From: Hyperoplus lanceolatus
Lineage: Eukaryota > Chordata > Actinopteri > Uranoscopiformes > Ammodytidae
Direction of reading: 5' to 3'
Assembly (NCBI GenBank): GCA_026929865.2
Contig: CM049405.1
Coordinates: 19,242,501 to 19,306,500, forward strand
DNA length: 64,000 bases
The stretch's first letter is position 1. Each line of letters opens with the position of its first letter. Of this stretch, positions 1 to 60,840 are shown in pieces. The notes beneath the pieces are model-generated. The model was not told the origin of the DNA. It did not search any database and worked only from the letters and a program-made list of their open reading frames with translations. Position numbers and translations under genes: made by a program.

Positions 1-651
1 GACATCATGATTAGTGCACAGGTGTGCCTTAGACTGTCCACAATAAAAGGCCACCCTGAAATGTGCAGTTTTGTCTCACAGCAAAATGCCACAGATGCCA
101 CAAGCATTGAGGGAGCGTGCAATTGGCATGCTGACAGCAGGAATGTCAACCAGATCTGTTGCTCGTGCATTGAATGTTCATTTCTCCACCATAAGCCGTC
201 TCCAGCAACTTCGCACAGCCATTGAAGAGGAGTGGACCAACATTCCACAGGCCACAATTGACAATCTGATAAACTCTATGCAAAGAAGATGTGTTGCACT
301 GCATGAGGCAAATGGTGGTCACACCAGATACTGACTGGTTCTGAGTCCCCAGACCCCCAATAAAGCAAAAAAATGCACATTTCAGAGTGGCCTTTTATTG
401 TGGACAGTCTAAGGCACACCTGTGCACTAATCATGATGTCAGATCAGCATCTTGATGTGGCACACCTGTGAGGTGGGATGGATTATCTCAGCAAAGCAGA
501 AGTGCTCACTATCACACATTTAGACAGATTTGTGAACAATGTTTGAGAGAAATGGTACAATTGTGTATCTGGATTGAATTTTAGATCTTTAAGTCCATCT
601 CATGAAAAATGGGAGCAAAAACAAGTGTTGCGTTTGTATTTTTGTTGAGTG
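1..651 (+). mobile_element. Tc1/mariner-like transposon, left end outside window, internally deleted
   Basis: Bases 1-67 and 374-438 are inverted copies (tgtccacaataaaaggcca in both). The right terminal repeat continues to 651, ending tttttgttgagtg followed by TA, the familiar end of a fish Tc1 family (reverse complement CACTCAACAAAAATACAAAC). The outer part of the left repeat, some 210 bases, must lie before the window. Between the repeats is a transposase frame with the middle removed. The TA at 652-653 is the target duplication. Confidence 0.85.
86..334 (+). pseudogene. Tc1-like transposase remnant, in-frame internal deletion (82 aa)
   Basis: The frame starts MPQMPQALRERAIGMLTAGM and continues through STRSVARALNVHFSTISRLQ, the N-terminal helix-turn-helix that binds the transposon ends. 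It then jumps without loss of frame to QLRTAIEEEWTNIPQATID and ends HEANGGHTRY, the usual C-terminus of this family. The intact protein, as I recall it, is over 300 residues, so the whole DDE catalytic domain is gone. The junction lies in a CAG/CAA run, suggesting a short-homology deletion. No catalytic activity is possible. The remaining peptide could at most bind DNA, and whether it is expressed is unknown. Confidence 0.8.
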
Positions 652-653
652 TA

Positions 654-1123
654 ATTTATAGCTCTACCCAGACAAATGTGCAGCATCACAACTCTATTCC
701 CGAGATCCTTTGATCCTTTGTCTTCGCTTTTAGCATGTCTGACCTGTATGGGTTCACTTTGGTGAGCCTAAACTGACCTGGTTTGACCTCTGTTTTATCT
801 AGTGCCGCCTAATTTCTTCCCTAAAGATCTCTCACTACATTGGTCCATTTCATCAATCAATTTGGCCCATCTGATTGTGTTTACCTGCTCCATTTAAGCA
901 GTGCAGCTCAGGGTTCACAAACTTTTGCACATACAACATTTGTCAAATAATTAGTTTTATCTCTTTTAACAATTGATTTCTGGAAAAGAAAAATGTTGAA
1001 TTGATAAACAAACATCTGTTATTTCATATAAAAAATACTGGTATTGATAAATGAATTAATAATGGTTCAAATAAATACAATTCCAAAAGGCTCAAGGGGT
1101 TCACAAACGTTCACACAGCACTG
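654..1123. mobile_element. Right arm of an older Tc1-like fold-back element
   Basis: This stretch matches 49641-50111 closely (both hold gacaaatgtgcagcatcaca, catgtctgacctgtatgggt and end with a cactg terminus). It is therefore the right end of the same family as the fold-back element in intron 10. It ends in ctg followed by TA at 1124-1125. Its left part is interrupted at 652-653 by the neighbouring Tc1 copy and would resume before the window. Confidence 0.8.
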
Positions 1124-1125
1124 TA

Positions 1126-3592
1126 TGTCCTTATGCTGGTGCTTATCCCAAACTCAGCATGGCTTTTCTATTACACAATGTGATCTCTCGTGTATTCACA
1201 CATTTTGGAATATCATATTAAAGCTTTATTCCCTTAGGTCCTTGCATGTGTGAACGCTAGCTGGGAGCCAGGTGCCTATTTCCCTGAAGTGGGCATACAA
1301 TGACGTTGGCCTGCAACAGTGGTGTAACAGAGGGGGAGGAAGAGGGTTGCTTGTTTTGTTGATCTGTGTTTAATGAAAGTGACCACGCAGAGCAGGTTTG
1401 GCCATTAGCTCTGCAAGGGCCTGTAATCACAACTGGTTGTTTCCCCTTTTTCTTGCAGTTCATTATTGAACAAACAATCTGTTGGGAGAAAAGTGTGTGT
1501 ACCTGCCTTCCTCTTTCTCCCTCGCTTTATTTCCCTCCGCAAGGCTACACTTTGGAAAGTATTGATTTGGTGGCTTGTGAAGAACAGACCAGCAACGAGT
1601 GCGAGTGGGCTAATAAATAGGCTGGGGAAAAAATGTGTAACAAAAGCCCCCATGAGATGTGTGCTCTGAAATAATTATCAGCTCCTGTATATGCTCAGTT
1701 TCATCCAGCCAGAGTTGATTGCTCCTACTGCTGTGTGCCACTCCCCCCACCACACACATTCGGTTGCAAGATCGGTGGATGGGGAGGATGTGGCACAGTG
1801 CCACTCGACTACAATACAAGGCAACATCACTGGAGTACATAGACTATTTGGTTGTAAAGCCGGGTTTAAGCCCATCAGGGTGAATATGAGTCACTCAATA
1901 GGCCATAGCTGTTGGCTGGTGTAATCGAGTCAAAGTGTGAAGTATGGTCCATATTGTCTAACTCCGTGTTCACACTGACGTCACAACAGAGTCCAACAAA
2001 GAAACATATGGAAGCAGCTTAATATAATACAGACATGTACTATTTGCATAGGCACACATGCACACACCAATGCCGCATCAGCGTTTGCTCTCTGGAATCC
2101 ACCATTGTCCTCAGTGATTCTCGACTAAGTAGCTTACTTTGATCTCCTTTTCCGACGAGTTTCTAAACTGATAAACACATGCACAGATACACACATGGAC
2201 ACACATTCCCTCCATCACTTATTCACATAAATACCCTCAGGCTCACCAAACTCTGGTTCATCTGTTTCTATTAATGGTAATCAGTAGGGAACCGATGACG
2301 GAGCTGTGACTGTGGCTTACTTTCTGGTGGCTGATGGCCATTCTCTTTGACAGCTGTCAGCCACCATGACTAGGTTGCCAGGGTCTTCCTTGGGACTTAT
2401 TTCAGCTCAAGACATCAACAGCACTTCATCACACACAGACTTGTTGATTATCAGCATCAGGACTTCTTTGAGCGCCTTGTCTGCTGTAGACAGCCACCAT
2501 GATGGTGGATGGGAGAAAGAGGACACAGCCTGTCACTTTGATTCATGCATCAGAAGCTCCTACTGGGTGGCCCCTTGCCAACGTCTCGACAGTCGTTATA
2601 TTCCATCCCCTAAATGACATTTAAAGTGTGAAGCAATGGCTGTCCTTGTGGCTCAGTCACCCCCCAGGCCGGACCCCAGGCATAAAGGCTGAACGCTGTG
2701 CCAAGTTTTGCATTGAGGCCACAAACCCTAGAGCATGTTTTTTTCTGGCTCAGTTGCTTTAACTCAACCTGCTTGCACGATTGAATGTGTGGAAAGTGAC
2801 CTTGCAGATAGATGTTGTCAGTGATCTGTTGGACGCATGACTTTCCTTTTTTTATCCATTTGTTGATGTATTTAAAAAAAAAACTTCTCTACTACATTCT
2901 CTCTTTTCCCCACACCATGTTTCTCTCTAACTAGTTCAAGTTGAGCAGTTTCAGTTGAACGCCAACTATTATGGCCTGACATACATGTATCTATATCATA
3001 GATTTGTAAAGCTTAAAATTATACAATGAATTAACTTAACTACAATACAATACATTTAGGAACACTGTAGGGAAGAATAACATCAAACATTCGCAGTGGA
3101 TCCAAATTACTCAATTAAATGTTTGATTTGGGCAACATGTTGTATTTACTCCCTTTAAAAAGGTACAAAATAAACCTGACTGAAATGAACAATTAAACCC
3201 AAAATTAGTGTCCAGTTTCAAGTAACAAGTTTATCACAGCCAAGGCATATTCATAATCTCTACCTACACCAAGTGACATCATCCAAGCTGTGAAATAAAT
3301 GGGAACACATTGTAGAGCTATGGGCTGTTTTCAATTGTTAGATTAAGTTGTTGTTACAGGTGGTTGGTACAGTAAAGACAGAACATAAAAGGATGTTGTT
3401 GAAGTTACAACATAAAGGAAAATTGTGTAGGGACATATTTTCTTCTGTGACACAAGGACAAAACCTGAAAATAGTAGTAGCCTACTTGAGCAAATGTGTT
3501 GGCAAGTGTGAAATGGCCTGAAGAAAAATCGGAACAAGATGTGACATCTTAGAAGCGCAACAATAGCTCGTAGATGGGTCATGTTTTAATGG
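1126..3592. other. Intron 2, no gene or clear repeat seen
   Basis: I see no exon-like frame with plausible splice sites. Scattered CA-rich words (2040-2230) and an A run at 2873-2882 are the only low-complexity sequence. Part of 3000-3590 is AT-rich. Confidence 0.5.
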
Positions 3593-3840
3593 TAATCTAA
3601 GGGTGGTAGGATGACCTAGAGGAAAGGGGTCCGACCAGTAACCATGAGGTTGCTGGTTCGATCACTGGACACCGGACAGGAGGGTGTTATTTGTAACATT
3701 AGTGGTGGCTGGTATTACATATACGGTGCCCATCATCTCTACCATTGTGTCCTTGAGCAAGGCACTTAACCCCAAACTGCTCCAGGGGCGCTGTAGTATG
3801 GCTGACCCTGTGCTCTGACCCCCTCCAAAGTGGAAAACTT
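3593..3840 (+). repeat. tRNA-derived SINE
   Basis: The head carries a B-box-like ggttcgatcac at 3655-3665, preceded by an A-box-like gatgacctagagg. The body has ttgagcaaggcacttaaccc followed by ctgctccaggggcgctgta, a block shared by many fish tRNA-SINEs. Ends are approximate. It abuts the left end of the nested element complex. Confidence 0.7.
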
Positions 3841-4142
3841 GAGAGGGGATATCATCACCCTCTTAAAATAATGGCCTAAGTCACTTTTTTGCCAAAATGA
3901 TTTTCTTGCCTAAATCAGCTCCCTGTGATGCTGGCCACCTCTGGTAAAACTCTCAGCATCCTCAGTTGAACGGATCATGAGCTATCACCCCTTTAGTGTA
4001 ATGGCCTATGTCAAGAGTGTGAATTAGGCCATTTTATTTAGCCTAAGTCACTAGACGGAGTGACTTAGGCAATTTTATAAGCGTTTCAAAATGGCGATGG
4101 TTTGTAAAAAAATATATTTTATATGAAATTATAACCAAATAT

Positions 4143-4525
4143 GGTAAACATTTACAATAAGGTTTAGGGTTAGGGGGTTAATCAGCATTAACAGTATGTT
4201 TATCTTTAATTACCATGCTTATTCACGTAATGCTTAGTTCATGCTTAATATCTTAGTTAAGCAGTTGGTAAATGATTATTGAGAATGTTTGTTGACAAAT
4301 CACTTTGTCAACATCAGTGAATATCTCCTCCCAATCTGCTACCGGTCCATACTGTGTGAGCACTGACAAATCTTGTTAATACACCTAGGCTAGGGAATTT
4401 TAACAAAAACGATCAGCTTAACCCACCTTCAATGCTAAGTTGATGCTTATAAAACATTAACTTAGCATTGATTAATGCTTATTAAGCATTAAATAAACAT
4501 TAATTAATGCACCCTTATTGTGTGC
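4143..4525. mobile_element. MITE-like element, partial right end
   Basis: The left end ggtaaacatttacaataagg and the right cccttattgtg (4512-4522) are inverted relatives, an end pair common among fish MITEs. The interior is AT-rich with repeated ttaatgctta-type words. The right end is degenerate where it meets the LINE tail. Confidence 0.55.
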
Positions 4526-4526
4526 A

Positions 4527-5981
4527 TTAATAAGATAAGAAAATATAAGATAAGATCATCCTCCTCTCCACCTCCAGACTGTCCAGTTCAAGTCCCACAA
4601 CCGAGCTGGCCTTCCTCACCAGCTTGTTGAGTCTGTTTGACTCCCCAGCCTTGATGCCTCCACCCCAGCATGCCCCAGCGAAGAACAGCGTGCTAGCTAC
4701 CACAGACTGATAAAATGTCCTTAGTAGCCTGCCACACACATCAAACGACCTGAGCCTCCTGACGAAGAAGAGTTTGCTCCGACTCTTCCGGTAGAGGGCC
4801 TCTGTGTTGTCTGACCAGTCCAGTTTATTGTTGATGTGTACTCCAAGGAATTTATACGAATCCACCATCTCTATTTCAACCTCCTGGATGGTACTAGGGG
4901 TTGGGGGCTTCCTCTTCCAGCGGAAGTCCACCACCAGCCCCTTGGTCTTGCCGATGTTGAGTTGGAGGTGATTCTCCTCTGCCCATCTGACGTCCTCCAC
5001 CACACCTCTGTACCCGTCCTCCCTGATGCAGCCCACAATGGAGGAGTCATCTGAGAATTTCTGGAGATGGCAAGTTCCAGAGTTGAAGCTGAAGTCAGAG
5101 GTGTAGATGGTAAAGAGGAAGGGTGAAAGTACTGTTCCTTGGGATGTGCCAGTGTTGCTCATCACAACATCTGACAGGCCGCTCTGCAGCCGCACGTACT
5201 GTGGCCTGCTGGAAAGGTAGTCACCAATCCAGGCCACCATGTCAGGGTGTACCTGCATTGCTGAGAGCTTCTTCTCAAGCAGGGTAGGCTGGATGGTATT
5301 GAACGCACTGGAGAAGTCGAAGAACATGACTCTCACTGAGCTCTCCGGCTTCTCCAGGTGTGAGTAAGCCCTGTGTAGCAGGTAAATGATGCTGCTGTCC
5401 ACGCTGAGTTGGGCCTGGTACGCGAACTGCAGTGGGTCCATGGAGTCACACATCTGGGGCTTAAGGTGATGTAGAACGAGTCTTTCGAAGGTCTTCATGA
5501 TGTGTGAGATCAGCACCACTGGCCTGTAATTGTTGGGAGAGCTGGGGCGAGCTATCTTAGGCACCGGAACAATGCAGGAGGTCTTCCACAGCTGGGGCAC
5601 CTTCTTCAGCCTCAGGGAGAGGTTGAAGAGGTGTTGGAACACTCCAGCAAGCTGTCCGGCACACACTTTAAGCACCTTGGGATTGATGTTGTCCGGACCC
5701 ATTGCCTTATTCCTCTGGAGCTTTGATAGCTTCCGCCTCACCTGGCTTGATGTGATGACAAGACTGGTAACAAGGGAGGGAGGAGGGGGAAAGACAGGGG
5801 GAGAGGGAGGGGAAGTAGGGGAGGGAGGGGAGGTGGAGGAGGGGGCACAGACTGACCTGCTGAGCTCACTGGGGCAGGGGTTTGAGTTAAACCTGTTGAA
5901 AAATAGGTTCAGCTCATTAGCACGTTCATGTACGCCCGCCACAGCTGGACCTGGCAGTTTGTGTCCCGTGATCTTCTTCAT
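4527..5981 (-). pseudogene. LINE reverse transcriptase domain, open for 484 codons
   Basis: Motifs in order: a proline/serine-rich linker (about residues 45-75), NYRPVVLISHIMKTFERLVL, the DPLQFAYQ block, VMFFDFSSAFNTI (first catalytic aspartate), SNTGTSQGTVLSPFLFTIYT, and the catalytic box FSDDSS in place of the commoner YADD, which CR1/L2-type elements tolerate. Next is VDSYKFLGVHINNKLDW (thumb). The frame then reads ERRM and continues into tail repeat (ILSYIFLSY), so the last part of the domain is absent. It is open but part of a truncated element. It is not a host gene. Confidence 0.85.
5765..5855 (+). repeat. G-rich low-complexity tract (LINE proline-rich linker on the other strand)
   Basis: The + strand is almost entirely G and A, with many runs of three to five G. 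On the minus strand it encodes the repeated SPPSP-type linker of the LINE. The + strand could form G-quadruplexes by composition. Confidence 0.6.
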
Positions 5982-6976
5982 CCCATCCCAACCTCCTTGG
6001 CACTGTTCCTTTCGAGCTTGCCCTCCGGCCTCTCCTTATAGCATGTTTTGGCCACCTTTAGTTCCCTTCTCAGTTCCTTCTGAACTGATTTTACCCCCTC
6101 TCTGTCTCCTGCCATGAAAGCCCTCTTCTTCCTGTTGAGTAGGTTTTTAATGTTCTTTATTGATCCAGGGTTTGTTGTTAGGAAAACAGCGGACCTTCTT
6201 GATGGTTACAACGCTGTCCTCACAGAGCCTGATCTGTAATCTGTAATGCAATGGGAGAGTCCCTCAATGTCACCTGCGTGGTCCTCCAGGAACAGATCCC
6301 AGTCTGTACTCTGGCAGCAGTCCTGCAGGGCCTCCTCAGCCTCTCTAGACCACACCTTCACAGTCCTGGTGGTAGCCGGCTGCTTGCTTACTACAGGCTT
6401 GTACACAGGTGTAAGGTGTATCTGGTTGTGGTCAGACTGGCCAAGGGGAGGGAGGGGAGAGGAGCTCTATGCCTCCCTCACATTGGCATAAAGCAAGTCC
6501 AGGATTTTATTTCCTCTGATTTTACATTTCACATACTGTGTGAAGCTGGTCAGAGTTTTGGAGAGGGAGACATGATTGAAGTCTCCGTTGAATATCATGA
6601 GAGCTGTGGGGTGCCGGGTCTGTAGTCTTGCGTCGGTAGAGTGGATTAATGGTGCCATTCACAGCCAAACTTCCCTCTGTCTCATGAGTCTATGTGTGCT
6701 CCACTAGCATATTCAAATGTTTGTGGCATACCCTTCCTCATGGTATGTTACAGTAGTTGGGGAAAAAAGAAATGCACTGTTTTGCCTCACTTATCCCAGA
6801 ATTAATTTGGCCCAAGTCAGGTTAAAAATTGCGTAAATCGCAAAGGTATGTTCATAAATTGGCTTAAGTCATTTTATCCTCTCATGTTACACAATTGACT
6901 GACATCCTTATTTGTATATCAATAGTCATCTATTGTCATAACCTTTTTGTTTGAAATTATTCATAAATATCATATA

Positions 6977-8081
6977 GGGGAAGGTGGGGTGATTTGTGCA
7001 TTTTGGAAGTTGCAAAACCCATTGTTTCTAGAAAACCGTGGAAGAAATTGGAAATGTGACCACATATTTAAGAAGAGCCATCCATTTGACTCATCCTGTA
7101 AAGAAGGGAGACACAAGGAATAAGATATAAGCACATTTAAGCTCAAAAAACTGTGTTTTGCCTTTCAAAGTAAAATTTCCATGATCAAGGTTTTTTGATT
7201 ATTGTGTCTGAACAATTATAGACACGTTTGAAAACATTTGACACATGTTTTAGTGCTTTGGTATGCTACACTTTGAGTCTATATAATTAGCACAATGTCA
7301 ACCCTAAATTGCTGCATCATGCCTATTATCCAAAATTCTGGGGATGGGGTGATTTGTGCGCAAGGGCCTGGGTGAGTTATAAGTAAGTAAGTAAGTAAAA
7401 TGTATTTATAAAAGCACATTTATGACAGTTTGCACTGTCCAAAGTGCTGTACATAGTGCATTCAGTAGGTAAACAATGAAGGTAAAATAACAATAACCAA
7501 AATAAAAGACGTAAAGCCCATACATCCACATAAACACAGATAGTAGTGCAGAGGTTAATGGGGAGGAAACACCAGGGTGTACATATGGGTTTTGAGCCTT
7601 GATTTAAAGGCAGAAATGTAGGGGGAATCACATTTGTCAGGTGGCAGTTGGTTCCACAAGCACGGAGCAACTAGTGCAAAGTACATTTCTGAGAGTTGTG
7701 CCAGTGGCATGGCTGTATACGCTGGTCACCAAAAGAAAGTGATTGTCTACAGTAGCTCAGAAGAGAGTGACATCTCAATTCCACTTAACGACACCACTGA
7801 TGAGAGTTCAGATGGCCAGAAAGATGATGATGGTGACTTTGTCATTGTGACACAATGACGCACAAATCACCCCACTACGTGGGGTGATTTGTGCGACAAG
7901 ACAACTTTTTTTCCGAAAGCTATATTTCTTAAACAGTTTATTCCAGATCCAAAGTTTTTATTGCCAGGGATGCACAACATCCTGAAATATATGTACATAT
8001 TTGAGTTGGAGACATAACTGTCAAGGCCTCACTTTAAAATCACTTTGAGTAAAAAGTTGCACAAATCACCCCACCTTCCCC
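6977..8081 (+). mobile_element. pogo/Tigger-like non-autonomous DNA transposon
   Basis: The ends are inverted: ggggaaggtggggtgatttg at 6977 and caaatcaccccaccttcccc ending at 8081. TA flanks both sides (6975-6976 and 8082-8083). A reading frame ending at 7858 (VIVYSSSEESD, then DESSDGQKDDDGDFVIVTQ) resembles the acidic C-terminus of pogo/Tigger-type transposases. The end motif is repeated inside as ggggtgatttgtgcg (7347) and as a palindrome around 7863-7897. A LINE-like tail (7381-7685) is inserted in it. Confidence 0.65.
7381..7685 (-). repeat. Non-LTR retrotransposon 3' end inserted in the pogo-like element
   Basis: It begins with a taag repeat (7381-7398), then atgtatttataaaagcacat and gtccaaagtgctgtac, the pattern of fish non-LTR 3' ends in minus orientation. 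The right limit is approximate. Confidence 0.5.
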
Positions 8082-8232
8082 TACTCTATATATGGTTCAG
8101 TTTTTTCTGTTTTCTGAACAACTTGAAAATATGACTTAGGCCATTATTTTAAGAGGGTGACGATATGCAAAAAGACACATTTCAATGTGCCCTGTGTAAA
8201 ATTGAATACAATTGTATTAACTTACGGTATAA

Positions 8233-9186
8233 AGGTGAGAACACACCAAACGCGTTGGGTGTGGTGGCAGCGTTGAAAAATCCTATTTTTGCATAGGGAA
8301 CCATTGGTTTAGGCGCGAGGATCCGTTGGCCGCGGCAAAGCAGCGCTTTGGGCGCGTTACCAAAGCGTCAACGCGCCACCAAAGTGTCACCGCGCCATCC
8401 CCCGAGATGAAAAAATTTAACTTTCAACGCTCCAGCGCGTGACGTTTAGCCGCGTTGGCCAATCAGCGGTGAGCTTGACCCAACGTCACAGACACGAGGA
8501 CCGGAGGCGGAGGACAACACAGAGGCAAACACCGAGGAGGAAATGTATTTACGGCTGGCTGCCTGAAAGTGAGCCAGGAGAATGGGCTTCCTGGTTAATT
8601 CAGTGAATATGTGCGGCTGTGCATTAGCCGATAAACCAAGTTAGCACCGGTCGGATAGCGTTAGTTAACTCACCCGGTTGTGTGCGGCCACCACCTCCAT
8701 ATAATGAAGCCAAACATAACGGCTTAGTCCGAGGAACTTTCACAACGAGTACAGCGAAGCACCGGTGTTTATATCTACGCCAGCCACGGTACCTGTCACA
8801 GCCAGGTAGGGTAATGTAGGCTAGTTGCCTTTATTTTCTACTGCCCTGCACACAATGCTGCTGTAAATGTGTTTGGTATGGTGCTGCCTTGCTGTGTTCA
8901 TTTCCGAGTGGCAATCTGTTTTAAGGCTATTTGTTCCGTTCAGTTGCTGTTTATTTGTCTTTTGGCACAATTGTTGGCCGTGTTGTTGTTGTTTTTGTGC
9001 GGACATGATCGCTGTTGTGTCGGGTCGGTTCTGATCGCAGCCATGGTTGATTAGGGGAATAAATATATGGGGGGAGACTAGCTGCAAAGCGTTGGACGCT
9101 TTGAACCACTTTTTGACACAAAATGACCACGCGCCAGATCGGGCACTTTGGCCACCGCTCCCAACGCGTTTGGTGTGTTCTCACCT
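8233..9186. mobile_element. PIF/Harbinger-like non-autonomous element, copy 1
   Basis: The left end aggtgagaacacaccaaacg and the right end cgtttggtgtgttctcacct form terminal inverted repeats. TAA flanks both sides (8230-8232 and 9187-9189), the 3-bp TWA duplication typical of PIF/Harbinger. The subterminal region is rich in gcgcgtta/caaagcg words and CpG, unlike the AT-rich intron around it. A ccaatcag box lies at 8459-8466. Confidence 0.65.
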
Positions 9187-9189
9187 TAA

Positions 9190-9690
9190 AGGTGAGACCG
9201 GGGTGAGTTAACTAACGCTATCCGACCGGTGCTAACTTGGTTTATCGGCTAATGCACAGCCGCACATATTCACTGAATTAACCAGGAAGCCCATTCTCCT
9301 GGTTCACTTTCCCCACGTCTTGTAACCCCGAGCGGCTTCATACAGCACCAGGCAGCCAGCCGTAAATACATTTCCTCCTCGGTGTTTGCCTCTGTGTTGT
9401 CCTCCGCCTCCGGTCCTCGTGTCTGTGACGTCGGGTCAAGCTCACCGCTGATTGGCCAACGGGGCTAAACGTCACGCGCTGGAGAGTTGAAAGTTCAATT
9501 TTTTCATCTTGGGGGATGGCGCGGTGACGCTTTGGTGGCGCGTTGACGCTTTGGTAACGCGCCCAAAGCGCCCAAAGCGCCGCTTTCCCGCGGCCAAAGG
9601 ATCCTCGCGCCTAAACCAATGGTTCCCTATGCAAAAATAGGATTTTTCAACGCTGTCACCGCACCCAACGCGTTTGGTGTGTTCTCACCT
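9190..9690. mobile_element. PIF/Harbinger-like element, copy 2, inverted and shortened
   Basis: From 9198 to 9690 the sequence is the reverse complement of 8233-8677 with scattered differences. It ends in the same cgtttggtgtgttctcacct followed by TAA (9691-9693). On its left only aggtgag of the terminal repeat remains before the inner sequence starts. It holds 38 bases (9311-9348) that copy 1 lacks. Confidence 0.65.
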
Positions 9691-9693
9691 TAA

Positions 9694-10369
9694 GAGTTGA
9701 TCTCTACAAGGTATACGGATTGGGAATCACCAAGTAGTATAATAAGTCCTTTTTAACTTTCACTTAAAGATCCCATATGCCAGGTTTGGAAGTGCACCAT
9801 TGTAAACAGCTTATTGTCAAAACAGATGGTTTTAGAAGCACTTCAACTGCTTAGAATCAGAAATATTATGAATGAGTATAAACAAGTGTATTTCTTTTGA
9901 AATACATGATGTGCAAGATTGTTCTAGAGATGCACACAACCTCGGTTTCAGTGGGCATACTTTAAAGCTCTTGATCAATCAATGTTGCACAATGTGAAAG
10001 AAAACCAAATAAAGCACTCTAACTATTTTGGTCAGTAGTGTTTCTCTTCATCCACAGGGTGTTTAGTAAAACTTCTTTTGATGCATGTTTTGTACAGTGG
10101 TGCTTTGTTGGCTGAGAACGTTGTTGGCCAAACCCTGAACTCCTCAGACTAATGCACTGAAGAACAAAATAAAGATGAGGGCGTCCTAAAGGCATTACTC
10201 ACCAAATCAATAATTGTATTCAGTAAAACATAATGGATTTTTTTATTTCTTTCATGTCTTTTATGAAACAAATTAATTGCTAAACCGTATGTGTTTTCTT
10301 TTTTCATGCAACCATATTATGCATATAGTGAAAAAGCAATAACACCACCTCCTCTGTAACTGTCCACAG
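9694..10369. other. 3' part of intron 2, nothing recognised
   Basis: AT-rich sequence runs up to the exon 3 acceptor. No frame, RNA gene or repeat was identified. Confidence 0.5.

Positions 10370-60840
<50,471 letters not shown>

Larger units (their letters stand above)
4527..6690 (-). mobile_element. LINE of the CR1/L2/Rex1 group, truncated at both ends
   Basis: This is a non-LTR retrotransposon that moves by copying its RNA at a nicked target. Reading the minus strand, 6690-6467 holds the end of the apurinic-type endonuclease (IFNGDFNHV, then LDLLYANV). 6406-6206 holds the following linker (KPVVSKQPATTRTVKVWSRE). 5981-4527 is the reverse transcriptase. The 5' end is truncated inside the endonuclease, as is usual for LINEs. 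The 3' end stops abruptly and runs into an ATCTT-like tail, and the C-terminal region normal for the family is missing. Confidence 0.85.
3847..8167. mobile_element. Large terminal-inverted-repeat DNA element hosting nested insertions
   Basis: The sequence tcaccctcttaaaataatgg with the following cctaagtca at 3849-3883 recurs in inverted form at 8131-8165, with one mismatch over about 35 bases. I take these as the ends of one old DNA transposon, now 4.3 kb. Most of that length is later insertions: a MITE (4143-4525), a LINE (4527-about 6690) and a pogo/Tigger-like element (6977-8081). The backbone pieces (3847-4140, 6690-6976, 8084-8167) carry many copies of a gcctaagtca-type motif. No transposase was recognised and no target duplication is clear, so the superfamily is not assigned. 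Confidence 0.65.

Noticed and set aside
4527-5981. 484-codon minus-strand frame as a host gene
   Set aside because: It is a LINE reverse transcriptase domain without its N- and C-terminal parts.
5530-6117. 195-codon + strand frame
   Set aside because: It lies opposite the LINE coding strand and shows no domain; it is a shadow frame.
8821-9187. Short frames in the Harbinger-like element as a myb-like or nuclease gene
   Set aside because: No motif of the family's two proteins could be seen; the element appears non-coding.
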